DNA of 64,000 nucleotides from JAXGXJ01 sp963829545 (lineage in GTDB: Bacteria > Actinomycetota > Thermoleophilia > RBG-16-64-13): assembly GCA_963829545.1 (NCBI GenBank), contig CAWHIX010000011.1:124001-188000 (forward strand), written 5' to 3'. The notes beneath the pieces were generated by a model that did no database searches, was not told the DNA's origin, and worked only from the letters and a program-made list of their open reading frames with translations. Positions 35,705 through 45,851 of this stretch are shown piece by piece. Every line of letters starts with the position of its first letter. Position 1 is the first letter of the stretch. Position numbers and translations under genes: made by a program.

Positions 35705-37621
35705 ATGACGCCGGAGATGACGCCGCCACAGGGGATGTCGATGCCGCGTCGCGCGCAGGCGCATCGCCTGCGCGCGCTCCTGCTGACGTTGCTGTTCGGG
35801 CTCGTCGTGAGTCTGGCGCTGTTGGCCGGCCCGGGTACCGGGCAGGCGCAGGCCAAGGACTGGTGGATCGACGAGATGGACGTCCTTCTCGACGTGCAGA
35901 CGAACGGCGACGTGCTTGTCGACGAGAAGACCACCTTCACCTTCGAAGGAAGTTTCAGCTACGTCACCCGGGGCATCCCCACCGAGAACACCGGCGGGAT
36001 CACCGATATCGAGGTGTTCGACGCGAACGGCACCCCGCTTCCCGAGGGCGACGCGCCCGGCACCTACAGCACCTCCACCGAGGGCGGCTATCTCTACATC
36101 ACCCTCAACATAGCTCTGGCCGACACCTCAGAGACCTGGACCTTCCACTACCGGGGTGAGTCGGTCATCCAGTTCTTCGACGAGGGCGACGAGCTGCGCT
36201 GGTACGTGTTCGACGCCGAGACCCCCGTGCCCATCAACAAAGCCCGGGCCACGGTCACGTTGCCGGGCACGGTCGCGTCAACGGACATGACCCACGCCGT
36301 GCAGACCGGGTACGGTGTCGAAGCGCGCGTAAACTCCCCGGCTGCCTCGACCATGGTCTACGAAGCGGTCGGCTTTCCTCCCAACACCAACTTCTGGATC
36401 GTCACCGGGTTTCCCAAGGGCGTGGTGGAGTTCACCTGGACGGCCGAGCGGGTGGCCGCTTTCCTCGTTCCCAAGATCGGTTTCCTCCTCCCCATCGCCT
36501 TCATGCTGGCCATGCTGCTCCTGTGGCGCAAGAGGGGGCGCGACGATCCCTCGGCCATGTACGCCAAATACGTCAGCGAGCCGCCCTCGGATCTCTCCCC
36601 GGGGATCGTGGGCGCGTTGATAGACGAGAGGGTCGATACCAAGGAAGTGATCGCCACCATCGTCGACCTTGCCCGGCGGGGCTACCTGGAGATCACCGAC
36701 ACCAAGAAGGACGGTGTCTTCTCCAAGCCCGAGACCATCTTCACCCGCAAGAAGCCGCTCGACGACCTCCAGGGCTTCGAGGCGAAGGTGGCGACGGCGC
36801 TGTTCGACGCCAACCACCCGAACCAGGTGACGAGCAAGGAACTCAAGAACCACTTCTACGTACACGTGGAGCCCATCGTGGAGAGGATCTATACCGAGAC
36901 CACCGCGGCGGGGCTGTTCAATAAGAACCCCAAGACGGTCCGTTCCCGCTGGCTTGGCTACGGTTTCCTGACCGCGGTCATCCTCGGAGGTCTGACGGTG
37001 CTCATGGCCATGCTCGACGTGCCCGGCTGGGGCTGGTTCATGTTCGGCTCCATACTCTCCGCCGTGATCGTCTGGGCGTTCGCGCCGCGCATGCCCCAGC
37101 GGACGAGCAAAGGCGCCCAGGAGCAGCGCAAGTGGGAGGCCTTCCGCAACTACCTGGAGGATCTCACCCGGTTCCAGGACATGGAGACGGCCCGGGCGCA
37201 GTTCGAGAAGTACCTGCCTTACGCCGTGGCCCTGGGCGTGGAAAGGCAGTGGGTGCGGAGGTTCGAGGGATTGAGCGTCCCGCCGCCGACGTGGTATCAC
37301 CCCGTGTTCCTGCCCATCCCCATGGGTGGGTCGATGGGCTCCGGACCTATCGGGACGGGAATGTCCGGCGGTGACATCGGTGGAGGCCTCGGAGGAGGTC
37401 TCGCAGGCGGGGCCGGAGGCGGCCTCGACATGCCGGGTGGGGGTTTCAGCCTTGATACCATCTCCGACGGGTTGTTCGGTAGTCTCAACAACATGTCCAG
37501 CGTCCTCACGTCGGCTCCCTCGAGCAGTGGCTCGGGCCGGGGCTCTTTCGGCGGGGGCGGAGGCGGTTTCGGCGGGGGCTTCTCCGGTGGCGGCGGAGGC
37601 GGAGGCTTCAGTGCCGGATGA
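35705..37621 (+). CDS. DUF2207 membrane protein with Gly-rich tail
   Basis: About 638 aa. A signal peptide covers roughly the first 45 residues (LRALLLTLLFGLVVSLALLAG), then comes the extracytoplasmic DUF2207 beta domain (DVLLDVQTNGDVLVDEKTTF). There is a TM near residue 255 (IGFLLPIAFMLAMLLLW), a cytoplasmic winged-helix-like part (DTKEVIATIVDLARRGYLEI), two more TM helices near 420-455, and a final 120 residues very rich in Gly and Ser. GTG at 35693 overlapping the SPFH stop is an alternative start. The Gly-rich end is a common feature of DUF2207 proteins. The function is unknown. Confidence 0.88.
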   Translation: MTPEMTPPQGMSMPRRAQAHRLRALLLTLLFGLVVSLALLAGPGTGQAQAKDWWIDEMDVLLDVQTNGDVLVDEKTTFTFEGSFSYVTRGIPTENTGGITDIEVFDANGTPLPEGDAPGTYSTSTEGGYLYITLNIALADTSETWTFHYRGESVIQFFDEGDELRWYVFDAETPVPINKARATVTLPGTVASTDMTHAVQTGYGVEARVNSPAASTMVYEAVGFPPNTNFWIVTGFPKGVVEFTWTAERVAAFLVPKIGFLLPIAFMLAMLLLWRKRGRDDPSAMYAKYVSEPPSDLSPGIVGALIDERVDTKEVIATIVDLARRGYLEITDTKKDGVFSKPETIFTRKKPLDDLQGFEAKVATALFDANHPNQVTSKELKNHFYVHVEPIVERIYTETTAAGLFNKNPKTVRSRWLGYGFLTAVILGGLTVLMAMLDVPGWGWFMFGSILSAVIVWAFAPRMPQRTSKGAQEQRKWEAFRNYLEDLTRFQDMETARAQFEKYLPYAVALGVERQWVRRFEGLSVPPPTWYHPVFLPIPMGGSMGSGPIGTGMSGGDIGGGLGGGLAGGAGGGLDMPGGGFSLDTISDGLFGSLNNMSSVLTSAPSSSGSGRGSFGGGGGGFGGGFSGGGGGGGFSAG

Positions 37622-37657
37622 CGGCGGGCGTGTGACCCGCGCTGAGATGGAGGAGAT

Positions 37658-38317
37658 ATGCGGACCAGGATAATCGGGATCGTCCTCATTGTGGTGAGCA
37701 TCGGCGTCGACATATGGTTGGCGGCGGGGCTGGCCAGTGGCTCTCGTGCGACGGGTATCGCTCTGGGGTTCGTGCTCTTCTCGCTGCCCTTCCTGGCCGT
37801 GGGCATCTACCTGCTGCTCTCGTCGCGAGGCGAGGTGAAGGCCGAAAGCAAGGCCGACAAGGAGCGGGCCATCCTCAACTCGGTGATGACCCGGGGGCGG
37901 GTGAGCATCCCCGACCTGGCCATCGAGGGCGATCTCAGCCGCGAGCAGGTCCGCGACTACATCTACGACCTCATTGGCAAGGATCTGTTCCGCGGCTACG
38001 TCAACTGGGACAAGGGCGAACTGGTGTCGGCGGAGGCCGCTCAGATCAAGGACGGGGCGTGTCCCAACTGCGGTGGACAGCTGCAGCTGGCGGGCAAGGG
38101 TCTGGTGCGGTGTCCGTTCTGCGGCACCGAGACCTACCTCTCGCCGCCGGGCGCACCGGCGCCGACCTACTCCGCGCCCGTGACCGGCGCTACGCCGTTG
38201 GCAGCGGCTGCGGCGGGCGCGACACCGCCGCCCGTGTCGGGCGCCGCGGTGACGCCACCCAGCGCTCCGCCCGCCCCGGAGCCAACCGGGGAGCCAAACG
38301 GGGGGCCGCCCGCGTGA
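37658..38317 (+). CDS. Membrane protein with winged-helix-like and zinc-ribbon regions
   Basis: 219 aa. Two N-terminal membrane helices (residues 5-52) are followed by a cytoplasmic segment (MTRGRVSIPDLAIEGDLSRE; VRDYIYDLIGKDLFRGYVNW) resembling a PCI or winged-helix fold. A ribbon CPNCGGQLQLAGKGLVRCPFCG and an Ala/Pro/Thr-rich tail complete it. GGAGGAG lies before the ATG. The stop overlaps the next start as GTGA. It shares the ribbon theme of the operon. Confidence 0.8.
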   Translation: MRTRIIGIVLIVVSIGVDIWLAAGLASGSRATGIALGFVLFSLPFLAVGIYLLLSSRGEVKAESKADKERAILNSVMTRGRVSIPDLAIEGDLSREQVRDYIYDLIGKDLFRGYVNWDKGELVSAEAAQIKDGACPNCGGQLQLAGKGLVRCPFCGTETYLSPPGAPAPTYSAPVTGATPLAAAAAGATPPPVSGAAVTPPSAPPAPEPTGEPNGGPPA

Positions 38318-38694
38318 GACTGGAATACAAGTTGTGGCTCGACTACCGCGGCCGGGCCTTCGGAGACGGCCCGGCCCGGCTTCTGGACGGCGTCGAGGAG
38401 GCGGGGTCGTTGCGCAAGGCCGCAGCCGAACTGGGCATGTCGTACAACAAGGCCTGGCGCATCCTGCACGCTGCCGAGCAGCGTCTGGGCTTTCCTCTTC
38501 TCGACCGCAGCGTGGGAGGCTCTCTTGGAGGAGGCTCGCACCTCACGCCTGAGGCCCAGGACCTCATGAGGCGCTACCGGGCCCTCATGGCCGATGCCTC
38601 GGCGGTCTTGGACGCAGCCTTCGAGCGGCACTTCGCCGACTGGGAGGATCCCCAACCCGCGGGAGCCGAGCCCGCAGCGCCGACAGAGATCTAG
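38314..38694 (+). CDS. ModE-N-like winged-helix transcription regulator
   Basis: 126 aa. It is a LysR/ModE-type DNA-binding domain: GVEEAGSLRKAAAELGMSYN, KAWRILHAAEQRLGFPLLDR and the Gly-rich wing before LTPEAQDLMRRYRALM. The molybdate-binding (TOBE) half of ModE is absent, as in many single-domain homologues. The GTG start overlaps the previous stop. It could regulate the SPFH operon it closes, or molybdenum genes elsewhere. Confidence 0.85.
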   Translation: MRLEYKLWLDYRGRAFGDGPARLLDGVEEAGSLRKAAAELGMSYNKAWRILHAAEQRLGFPLLDRSVGGSLGGGSHLTPEAQDLMRRYRALMADASAVLDAAFERHFADWEDPQPAGAEPAAPTEI

Positions 38695-38727
38695 CCAGGC
38701 CATCCTCGGTCAAGCTCGTCTCTCCGG

Positions 38728-40280
38728 TCAGGCCCATCCCCGCGATCGCTCCACCGCCTGCAGCCATCTTTCGTAGACTCCCTCGAGATCCGGCCTCACG
38801 TCTGCCGGCCGGAACACGCGCTCGGCACGCGCCATCTCCGCCACCTGCTCCGGCGCCCACAGACCCACTCCCACCCCGGCCAGCGCCGCGGCTCCGAAGG
38901 CGGTGGCTTCGCGCATCTCCCGGCGCGCGACGGGCACGCCCAGCACGTCGGCCTGAAGCTGCATGAGGAAGTCGTCGCCGGCGGCTCCCCCATCGACCCT
39001 GAGCTGCGGCGGAGCAACGCCTGCGTCCTTGGTCATGGCCTCGAGTACGGCCCGGGTCTGGAAGCAGATGGCCTCTTCGGTAGCACGGGCGATGTGGCCC
39101 CGCCCGCTTGCCCGCGTGAGCCCGATGAGCAGTCCCCGGGCTGCCGGATCCCAGAAGGGCGCCCCCAGACCTGTCAGCGCGGGCACGAAGTACACGCCGC
39201 CGTTGTCCTCCACTGTGGCCGCGAGACTCCCCACCTCGCCCGCCGACTCGATCAGTCCGAGCCCGTCCCGCAACCACTGGACCGCCGCTCCGGCCGCGAA
39301 CACCGAGCCCTCCAGGGCGTAGCTCACGCCCTCGCGGCCTGGGCCCAGTCCCCAGGCCACGGTGCTCAGCAGGTCGTGCGCCGAGCGGACGGGCCGGCGG
39401 CCCACGTTCATGAGCAGGAAACAGCCGGTGCCATAGGTGTTCTTTGTCTCCCCGGGGGCGAAACAGGCCTGTCCGAAGAGAGCCGCCTGCTGGTCGCCGG
39501 CGATGCCCGCGATGGGTGCCTCGACTCCCAGTACGCTGCGGTTGCTGTGCCCGACCACGCCTGCGGACGGCACCGGTCGGGGCAGCATGTGCCGGGAGAT
39601 ACCGAACAGTTCGAGGGCCGCCTGGTCCCAATCGAGGGTGTGGAGGTCGAACAGCATGGTCCGGGAGGCGTTGCTGTAGTCGGTAACGTGCTCGCGGCCC
39701 CCGGTGAGCCGCCACACGAGGAAGCTGTCCACCGTGCCCGCCCGCAGTCTTCCCTGTGCCAGGAGCCGTTGGGCCTCAGGGTGCGCGGCCAGGAGCCATT
39801 CCCACTTGGTGGCGCTGAAGTAGGGATCGAGGCGCAACCCGGTGGTCTCGCGCAGGTACTCCTCGCGCCCTTGCAGCCGCAACTCCTCGCAGCGCTCGGT
39901 GGTGCGGCGGCACTGCCAGACGATGGCGTTACCGACCGGTTCGCCGGTCTGCTGGTCCCACAGAAGTGCCGTCTCGCGCTGGTTGGCCACGCCGATGGCC
40001 GCCAAACGGCGGGCTCCACTGCCGCCGCGCCCGCCGGCGCCGGGCGCGGCGCGTCGTCACCATGTGCCACTCCCGCCGACTCGAGCGCTTCGCGGGCCGC
40101 CTCCAACTGTCCCCGCCAGATGTCCTCCGGGTCGTGTTCCACCCATCCGGGGCGCGGGTAGTGCTGGGGCAGGTCGCGCTGGGCCGAGGCCAGCAGGGCT
40201 CCGTGCTCGTCGAAGACCAAGGCGCGGGAACTGGTGGTCCCCTGGTCGAGGGCAAGGACGGCCCGGGTCTGCGTCGTCAT
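38728..40280 (-). CDS. glpK: Glycerol kinase, frameshifted
   Basis: About 517 aa after a correction between 40005 and 40060. It phosphorylates glycerol to glycerol 3-phosphate. N-terminal LDQGTTSSRALVFDEHG is the phosphate loop. GVANQRETALLWD, DYSNASRTMLFDLHTLDWD, the NTYGTGCFLLMNVG loop and VDGGAAGDDFLMQLQADVLG follow. The segment just after HGDD is Ala/Pro-rich in the shifted frame and does not match the family, which marks the break. GAGGAG lies about ten bases before the ATG at 40280. No glycerol facilitator is adjacent. Confidence 0.93.
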
Positions 40281-40359
40281 GATCGGCGACTCCTCGATAG
40301 GTTGGTGGCGCGATGGCCCATGAGCATTCCCAGCTTACCCTGCGGCGGGCCTCCTGCCC

Positions 40360-40400
40360 TATACTTGATGTTCATGAGCCTTCACGAAGACAGGGTTTGA
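40360..40400 (+). promoter_or_regulatory. -10 box and eight-codon minicistron before FmdE-like gene
   Basis: TATACT at 40360 is followed eight bases later by ATG (40374), opening a short frame MSLHEDRV that stops four bases before the FmdE-like ATG. This resembles the arrangement before the SPFH operon. It may be a leader peptide or chance. Confidence 0.35.
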
Positions 40401-40404
40401 GCCC

Positions 40405-40950
40405 ATGAGGACAATCCAAGACGATCTGCAGGCGGCCCTGGAGTTCCACGGACATCTCTGTCACGGCATGGTGATGGGTGTTCGCATGGCCCGTTACGCG
40501 TGTCGTGAGCTGGGGATAGACGACCCCTTGAGCTACCGTGACCTCGTCGTCTACGTGGAGATGGATCGCTGTGCCAGCGACGCCGTCGCCGTGGTTACCG
40601 GCGCGAAGCTGGGTCGGCGCCGCCTCAAGTGGGTGGACTACGGGAAGCTGGCGGCGAGCTTCGTGGATCTCAACACCGGACGAGCCGTCCGGGTCGCTCC
40701 CAAGCCCGAGGTGCCTCACGGGGGCCGGGACGATGATCCCCTTCTCTTCTGGGAAGACTGGACCGACGAGCAGCTGTTCACGTGCACGCCGGTGACGATC
40801 GATATCGCGCCGGAGGACCTACCCGGCCGGCCCATCCGCACGGTAGTGTGCGAGGAGTGCGGCGAACGGGTGCAGGATTGCCGCGAAGTCGAGTGCGGCG
40901 GACGCCTGCTGTGCCGCGCCTGCGCGGGGGAGAGCTACTACTCGCTCTAG
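40405..40950 (+). CDS. FmdE-family protein with zinc-ribbon tail
   Basis: 181 aa. The N-terminus has FHGHLCHG, the FmdE signature (usually FHGHLCPG), and MDRCASDAVAVVTG follows. The C-terminus CEECGERVQDCREVECGGRLLCRAC is a TraR-like zinc finger. FmdE relatives are linked to molybdenum/tungsten formylmethanofuran dehydrogenase, but in bacteria they occur widely with formate or molybdenum metabolism. The stop shares CTAG with the VanW stop on the other strand. Confidence 0.9.
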   Translation: MRTIQDDLQAALEFHGHLCHGMVMGVRMARYACRELGIDDPLSYRDLVVYVEMDRCASDAVAVVTGAKLGRRRLKWVDYGKLAASFVDLNTGRAVRVAPKPEVPHGGRDDDPLLFWEDWTDEQLFTCTPVTIDIAPEDLPGRPIRTVVCEECGERVQDCREVECGGRLLCRACAGESYYSL

Positions 40951-42847
40951 AAGTCGGTGGTGCCGGTGTTCGGAGCCGTCGTCGTGGTGGTGGGCGGCGC
41001 GGTGGTCGACGTCGTTCCGCCGGTTGTAGTGGTCGTGGACGGTTTCGTCGTCGTGGTGGTCGACGCCGTTCCCACTTCCACTGTCTGGGGCACCATCGGG
41101 TAGGTGCTGACGAACTTGTCCTTGTGGATCACGGTGCCGTCTGGGCAGTTTGACCACGCGCACACAGTTGAGCTGCTTGCCGGACTGTCCGCCGGTCAGC
41201 ACGTTCTTCGTGCCGGCGGGGAGCTTAGGATTGTCGACGGTGACGGTGGTGCGCCCCACCACGTTGTAGAAGTCGCTAGTGGTGTAGCTGACTTTGCGGC
41301 CGTCGTCGGTGCCATAGATGTTGAAGGTCGTGGTGACGCCGTCGGAGTTCCCCCGGATCCAGATGTAGTGGTCGGTGTCGTTCTTGAAGCGCAGGTTCTT
41401 GCCGCCCGCAGTCACAGTGGCGTCCCTGCCCTTGGGGTAGTGGTCGATGTAGATGGAGTGGTTATGGCGCTCGACCACTTCCAGCCCGGCGAAGAAGACG
41501 GCGTTGAAGAGCGTGGTGGATACCTGGCAGATGCCTCCGCCGAAGACGTCCTCCAGCTTGCCCGGGCCCTACGATGCCGGGAGCGGTCTTGTAGCCTCGG
41601 GCGGCCGTACGCGGGCCGATCTGCTTGTCGAAGTTGTACACGTCGCCCGGAGCGAGCATGACGTTACTGGCATACTCAGTAGTGATGCGCACGTTCACCT
41701 GGCGGTTGGCGGTTCCAGAGTACGGGGGAGTGGTGTAGGTCGCCAGGAGGTCTTTGACCCCCCGGGCTTCCGCCTCCTCAGTCGTGAGTTCCGGCTCGGT
41801 GGTCGACACGCCTACCTCGAGGCTGCGGCCGGTCGTCTCCGTTGAGGCCTGCGAGATGGCCTCGGCGGTCTTGGCCGGGTCGAGCTTCGCCCCGAGCACA
41901 CCGGGGACGACCCAGGCCTTCTCACCGTCGCTCTTGAAGGTGGCGCTCACGGGCTTGGTGGCCACCTCGTCGGCGATGGAGGCGAACAGCGGCTCCATCT
42001 TCGTGGCGTCGAGATAGGGCACGAGAGTGTCGACCCCGTTCTCGGTCTCGGTCTTGAAGGCCATGTACGACACGATCTGCTTGGGGGTCACGGTCCACTT
42101 CTTGTCGCCGCTGGTGAGGGTGATAGGCGCGCCGATCATGGTCTCGGCCAGGGCCACGGCTTCCGCGTTGTCTTCCGAGGTGACCTCGGGCGCCACCTCC
42201 GTCACCGGTATGGCGACTTCGGTCGCGTGCATCGTGGTCAGCAGGCCGCGCAACTCCTCGCGCAACGCGTCCACATCAACTGCCTTGCCGGGCTGGTCGT
42301 CGACGACCTTGATGTCGTCGTTCTCGATGGACAAGCTCGCGTTCACCGGGTCGACCTCGATCTCGGCGGCTATCTCGGCCAGCTTCTCATCGGCCATCGC
42401 GTCGTCGATGGTGCCTACGAGGGGTATGTCGACGTCGCTGAAGTACAGTTTGAGACGACGGCCCAGGTCGCTGAAGATGTTGCCCTCGCGGGAGACTTCC
42501 ATGGCCTGGGCGACGGCACCCGACACGTCCATGTGGGTGCCCATATCCTCGGGCATGATCTCCCAGGTCTTGCCGTCCGCAGTAAGCGTGATGCTGTTCT
42601 GCTGGACCGTCTCCACAGTCTCGTCGACCTGCGCGGTGGCCTCTTCGGGCGTCATGCCGCTCACGTCTTGCCCGTTGACAGTGACACCGGCATGCACCTT
42701 GTTGTAGTACATGACGGAGTCGACTAGGATGGCCAAGACCACCACGGCTACGATGGCCCCAAGACCTATGTAGATGTACAAGCGAGTACGGCTACTGCGG
42801 CTGTGTCGTGCTACGCGCGATTCTTCCAAGAAGGGCTCACTCCTCAT
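40947..42847 (-). CDS. VanW-family peptidoglycan-binding-like protein, twice frameshifted
   Basis: About 633 aa after corrections near 41560 and 41150. It has one N-terminal membrane helix (LGAIVAVVVLAILVDSVMYY), then repeated peptidoglycan-binding-like domains (VTVNGQDVSGMTPEEATAQV is the typical start). The VanW core has GDVYNFDKQIG and GGGICQVSTTLFNAVFFAGL. A G5-like strand follows, and a Thr-rich C-terminal tail. These proteins are extracytoplasmic and associated with the cell wall; the precise activity is unknown. The start is the ATG at 42847, with a TTG near 42826 as an alternative. Confidence 0.88.
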
Positions 42848-42957
42848 TTGAAACTGCCACAAGATAGCAGATGCGCCGGACGCCAAAAAGGTTTCCCGCG
42901 CACAGATGTAGTTTTCTGTCTCGATGATCGCATTCCTTCGGACCGACGGATCCGGTC

Positions 42958-44162
42958 ATGACGACCCCCTCACCCTCGTCCCTCGAGTCCGCGGAAGAGC
43001 TCCTGGCGCGCCTGGAGGCGCGCCGGCTGGTGGAGCCCGGCCTGGCCCGGCGCATCCGTCTGGTCGCGCGGCTTGCAGGCATGCCGGTCCCCGGTGTCGG
43101 AGAGAGCGCCGACGGCCAGATGAGCGCTGCGCCGGCAGTCGTCTCGGGGCAGGTGCTGGGGAAGGAACTGGGCCTGTCGCGCGCGGCCGTGCACAAGCAC
43201 GTGGAGCAGCTGCGCTCTCTGGGCTTCCCGGTGGAATCGGTCGGGGGACTCGGCTACCGGCTGACGGGCCCCTCGACGACCTGCTCGCCGGCGAAGCCGT
43301 GCTTCCGTTCATCCTGCAGTCTCTCGACTCGAACGCGCCGTGGGCGGCCGGCCTGCCCTATCTCTACAGGGCACGGTGCGAGTCGACCAACCGGGTGCTC
43401 CGCGAGGCGATCAGGGCGGGAGACCCCCTGCCGGGCACGACGGTGGTTACCGACCATCAGACCCGGGGCCGAGGGCGCCTGGACCGGGTATGGCGGGACG
43501 ACGCGGGAAGAGACCTGACGTTCTCCGTACTCCTGCGGCCGTCGCTGGCCCCGGGGCAGGCCCATCTGCTTTCGCTGGCCGCCGCCCTGGCAGTGGCGGA
43601 GACGGTGGAGGCTCATCTGGGCCTCGACACACGGGTGGAGGTGAAGTGGCCCAACGACGTGGTCGTCGGCGGACGGAAGCTGTGCGGCATCCTGCTCGAA
43701 GGCTCCATGGACGGAGACCGACTGCACTGGGTCATCGCGGGGATCGGTCTCAACGTGAACAGCGACTGTGCGGACACCGCGGCCCTCATCGAGCAGGAGG
43801 ACGAGGAGGGGCTGGCGGGACGCGCGGCGCCTGCGTCGCTCGGCGAACTTCTGGGCGGGGAGGTCCCGCGGGCGCCGCTCCTGGCAGCGCTTCTCGCCCG
43901 CCTCACGATCCGGTGGACCGAGTTGGAGCGCCCGGGGGGCGCCGCGACGGTCCTGGCCGCCCTCCGGGAGCGCGATGCTCTGGCGGGACGGCCGGTCGAG
44001 GTCGTCGGCGGAGGCTCGAGCGCAGGAGTAGTGGCGGCGGGGGAAGCCGCGGGGCTTGGGCCGGAAGGGCAACTGCTGGTGCGGACGGCGTCCGGTGAGG
44101 TCGTGGCCGTGTTCGCCGGGGACGTGAGCCTGCGCGGGTCCTGTAAACCTCCTGCGGTCTGA
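42958..44162 (+). CDS. birA: Bifunctional biotin-protein ligase/repressor, frameshifted
   Basis: About 400 aa after a correction near 43268. The N-terminus includes an HTH of the BirA type (LGLSRAAVHKHVEQLRSLGF and VGGLGYRLTGP), so it is a group II ligase able to repress. The catalytic part has the biotinyl-AMP loop TDHQTRGRGRLDRVW, WPNDVVVGGRKLCGILLE, GIGLNVN and the C-terminal SH3-like domain. It adds biotin to carboxylase carrier proteins. A BirA operator overlaps its last codons, before bioY. The N-terminal 25 residues and the inserted region before GKELG are longer than in E. coli. Confidence 0.93.
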
Positions 44163-44172
44163 GGGTTGACAG
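44141..44172. promoter_or_regulatory. BirA operator (biotin box) before bioY
   Basis: CTGTAAACC, a 14-base spacer and GGTTGACAG form an inverted repeat that fits the classic BirA consensus (TTGTAAACC, 14-15 bases, GGTTTACAA) with few changes. The right arm contains the -35 of bioY, so bound BirA would block transcription. The left arm lies inside the 3' end of birA. Confidence 0.85.
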
Positions 44173-44195
44173 GCACCGCCACTCCTTTGTAGACT
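44166..44195 (+). promoter_or_regulatory. Promoter of bioY
   Basis: TTGACA at 44166, and TAGACT at 44190 after an 18-base spacer (TGTAGA at 44188 is an alternative). The -35 sits in the right half of the BirA operator. Confidence 0.6.
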
Positions 44196-44234
44196 CGCTG
44201 ACTGTATCTCTTAAGATCATCGGGAGGAGCGCAG

Positions 44235-44949
44235 ATGAGAGGCATACCGGCAGGCTCGGACGGCGTGGCCGGCGGCGGCCAGGGCACGTTCGTGGTGCGG
44301 TGGAGCAGCGGGCTCGCCCTCACGGGAGTTCAGAAGGCGACCATGGTGATGGCGGCTGTCGGCCTGCTCAGCGCCAGCGCCTACCTGTCGGTGCCCTTCT
44401 TCCCCGTCCCCCTCACCATGCAGACCCTGGCCGTGCTCCTCATCGGCGGCATGCTCGGTCCCATGCTCGGCGCTTCGGCGGTGGCGGGTTACATCGCCCT
44501 GGGTATGGCGGGCGCTCCCGTCTTTCACAACGGCCTGGCCGGCCCGGCGGTCCTGGCCGGCCCGACCGGTGGCTATCTGATCGGTTTCATCGCCGCGGCC
44601 TTTGTCATGGGCATCGCCGTGCAGTGGGCTGCACGGATCGGCCGGCGCGGTGGCGCGGGTGCGGGCGACGGGGCCGGCAGCGGTGCGGATGGCTCCGGAC
44701 AGAGAGCCTCCCTCACCGGCTGGACCTCCTGTCGTGGTGCTGGCCGCCGGCGTGCTGGCGGCGAGTGCGGTCGTCTACGCCGTGGGGGTGCCCTGGCTGG
44801 CCGTCTTCACCGGCGGCGACCTCGGCGCGGCTGTGAGTGCCGGAGCCGTTCCGTTCCTGCTGGGTGACCTGCTCAAGGGTGCCGTAGCCATCGCTGCGCT
44901 GCGTGCGGGTGGCGAGGTGCTTGCCCGCCGAGGTCTCCTGCTCCCCTGA
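44235..44949 (+). CDS. bioY: Biotin transporter BioY (ECF S component), frameshifted
   Basis: About 238 aa after one correction between 44640 and 44730. Hydrophobic segments include MAAVGLLSASAYLSVPFFPV and LTMQTLAVLLIGGMLGPMLG. GAPVFHNGLAGPAVLAGPTGG is the conserved BioY loop, starting around residue 95. The C-terminal helices (VVVLAAGVLAASAVVYAVGV; VPFLLGDLLKGAVAIAALR) sit in the other frame. A Gly/Ala/Asp-rich insert between them is unusual. GGGAGGAG precedes the ATG. No EcfA/EcfT genes are adjacent, so it may share a general energising module. Confidence 0.9.
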
Positions 44950-45022
44950 CCCGGGCGTCTCACGGTATCCTGCGGGGCGGCATTTCCCGTATTCCCGGCT
45001 ACGAAAGGCGGATGGACGGCGC

Positions 45023-45841
45023 TTGACCGTACTCGACGCTGTCATACTCGGCATTGTCCAGGGCCTCACGGAGTTCCTTCCCGTGTCGAGCTCCGCCCAT
45101 TTGGTGCTCGTCCCGGAGTTCTTCAACATTCCGGCTCCCACGCTCGCGTTCGACGTGCTGCTGCACTTGGCCACGCTCATCGCGGTGGTGGGTTACTTCA
45201 TAGGTGACATAAGGAAGATCATCGTCTCGGTGGTAGCGCCGCGGCGCATGGCCAAGCCCGAGGTGAAGTACTGGCGTCGTCTTCTGGCCTGGCTGATCAT
45301 CGGGACCATACCCGCCGGCCTGGCGGGGATGCTCCTTGGCGACTACTTCGAGGCTCTCTTCAGCGACACTCTGGCGGTGGGGATATTCCTCGTCGTCACC
45401 AGCCTCCTGCTCACGGGTGCCGATCTGGCCTTGGGTCGGGTCAGCCGGGCGCCCCTCGGACTGGACCGCATGCGCGGCGTCGATGCGCTCGTGGTCGGCT
45501 GTTATCAGGCTCTGGCCATCGCTCCCGGCTTGAGTCGCTCGGGCTCCACCATCGCCGGGGGCGTCTTCCTGGGTTTCGACCGGCAGACGGCGGCCCGTTT
45601 CTCCTTCCTGCTCAGCATCCCCGTCATCCTGGGCGCCTTCCTCCTCAACGTGGGCGACATCTCCGACGCTGCCGGCAGCGGTGACGGCTTCGCCTACCTG
45701 ATGGGTGCCGTCGCGGCAGGGATATCGGGGTTCGTCGCCGTATCCTTCCTTATGCGCTACCTGAAGAACCATCGCCTGCGTCCCTTCGCCATCTACACCG
45801 CGGCCCTGGGGATCCTCGTGATCGTCCTGTCGCTCGCTTGA
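45023..45841 (+). CDS. uppP: Undecaprenyl-diphosphatase UppP (BacA)
   Basis: 272 aa, multi-pass membrane. It recycles the peptidoglycan lipid carrier and its loss gives bacitracin sensitivity. Signature motifs are GIVQGLTEFLPVSSSAHLVL and PGLSRSGSTIAGGV. The TTG at 45023 is chosen because LTVLDAVILGIVQG is where the family begins. AAAGGCGG lies 11 bases before it. A longer reading back to 44903 is not conserved. Confidence 0.95.
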   Translation: MTVLDAVILGIVQGLTEFLPVSSSAHLVLVPEFFNIPAPTLAFDVLLHLATLIAVVGYFIGDIRKIIVSVVAPRRMAKPEVKYWRRLLAWLIIGTIPAGLAGMLLGDYFEALFSDTLAVGIFLVVTSLLLTGADLALGRVSRAPLGLDRMRGVDALVVGCYQALAIAPGLSRSGSTIAGGVFLGFDRQTAARFSFLLSIPVILGAFLLNVGDISDAAGSGDGFAYLMGAVAAGISGFVAVSFLMRYLKNHRLRPFAIYTAALGILVIVLSLA

Positions 45842-45851
45842 GGTCGGCCGC

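Noticed and set aside
37370..37620. Gly-rich frames on both strands at the end of the DUF2207 gene
   Set aside because: Low-complexity coding tail of DUF2207; the antisense Pro-rich frame is its shadow.
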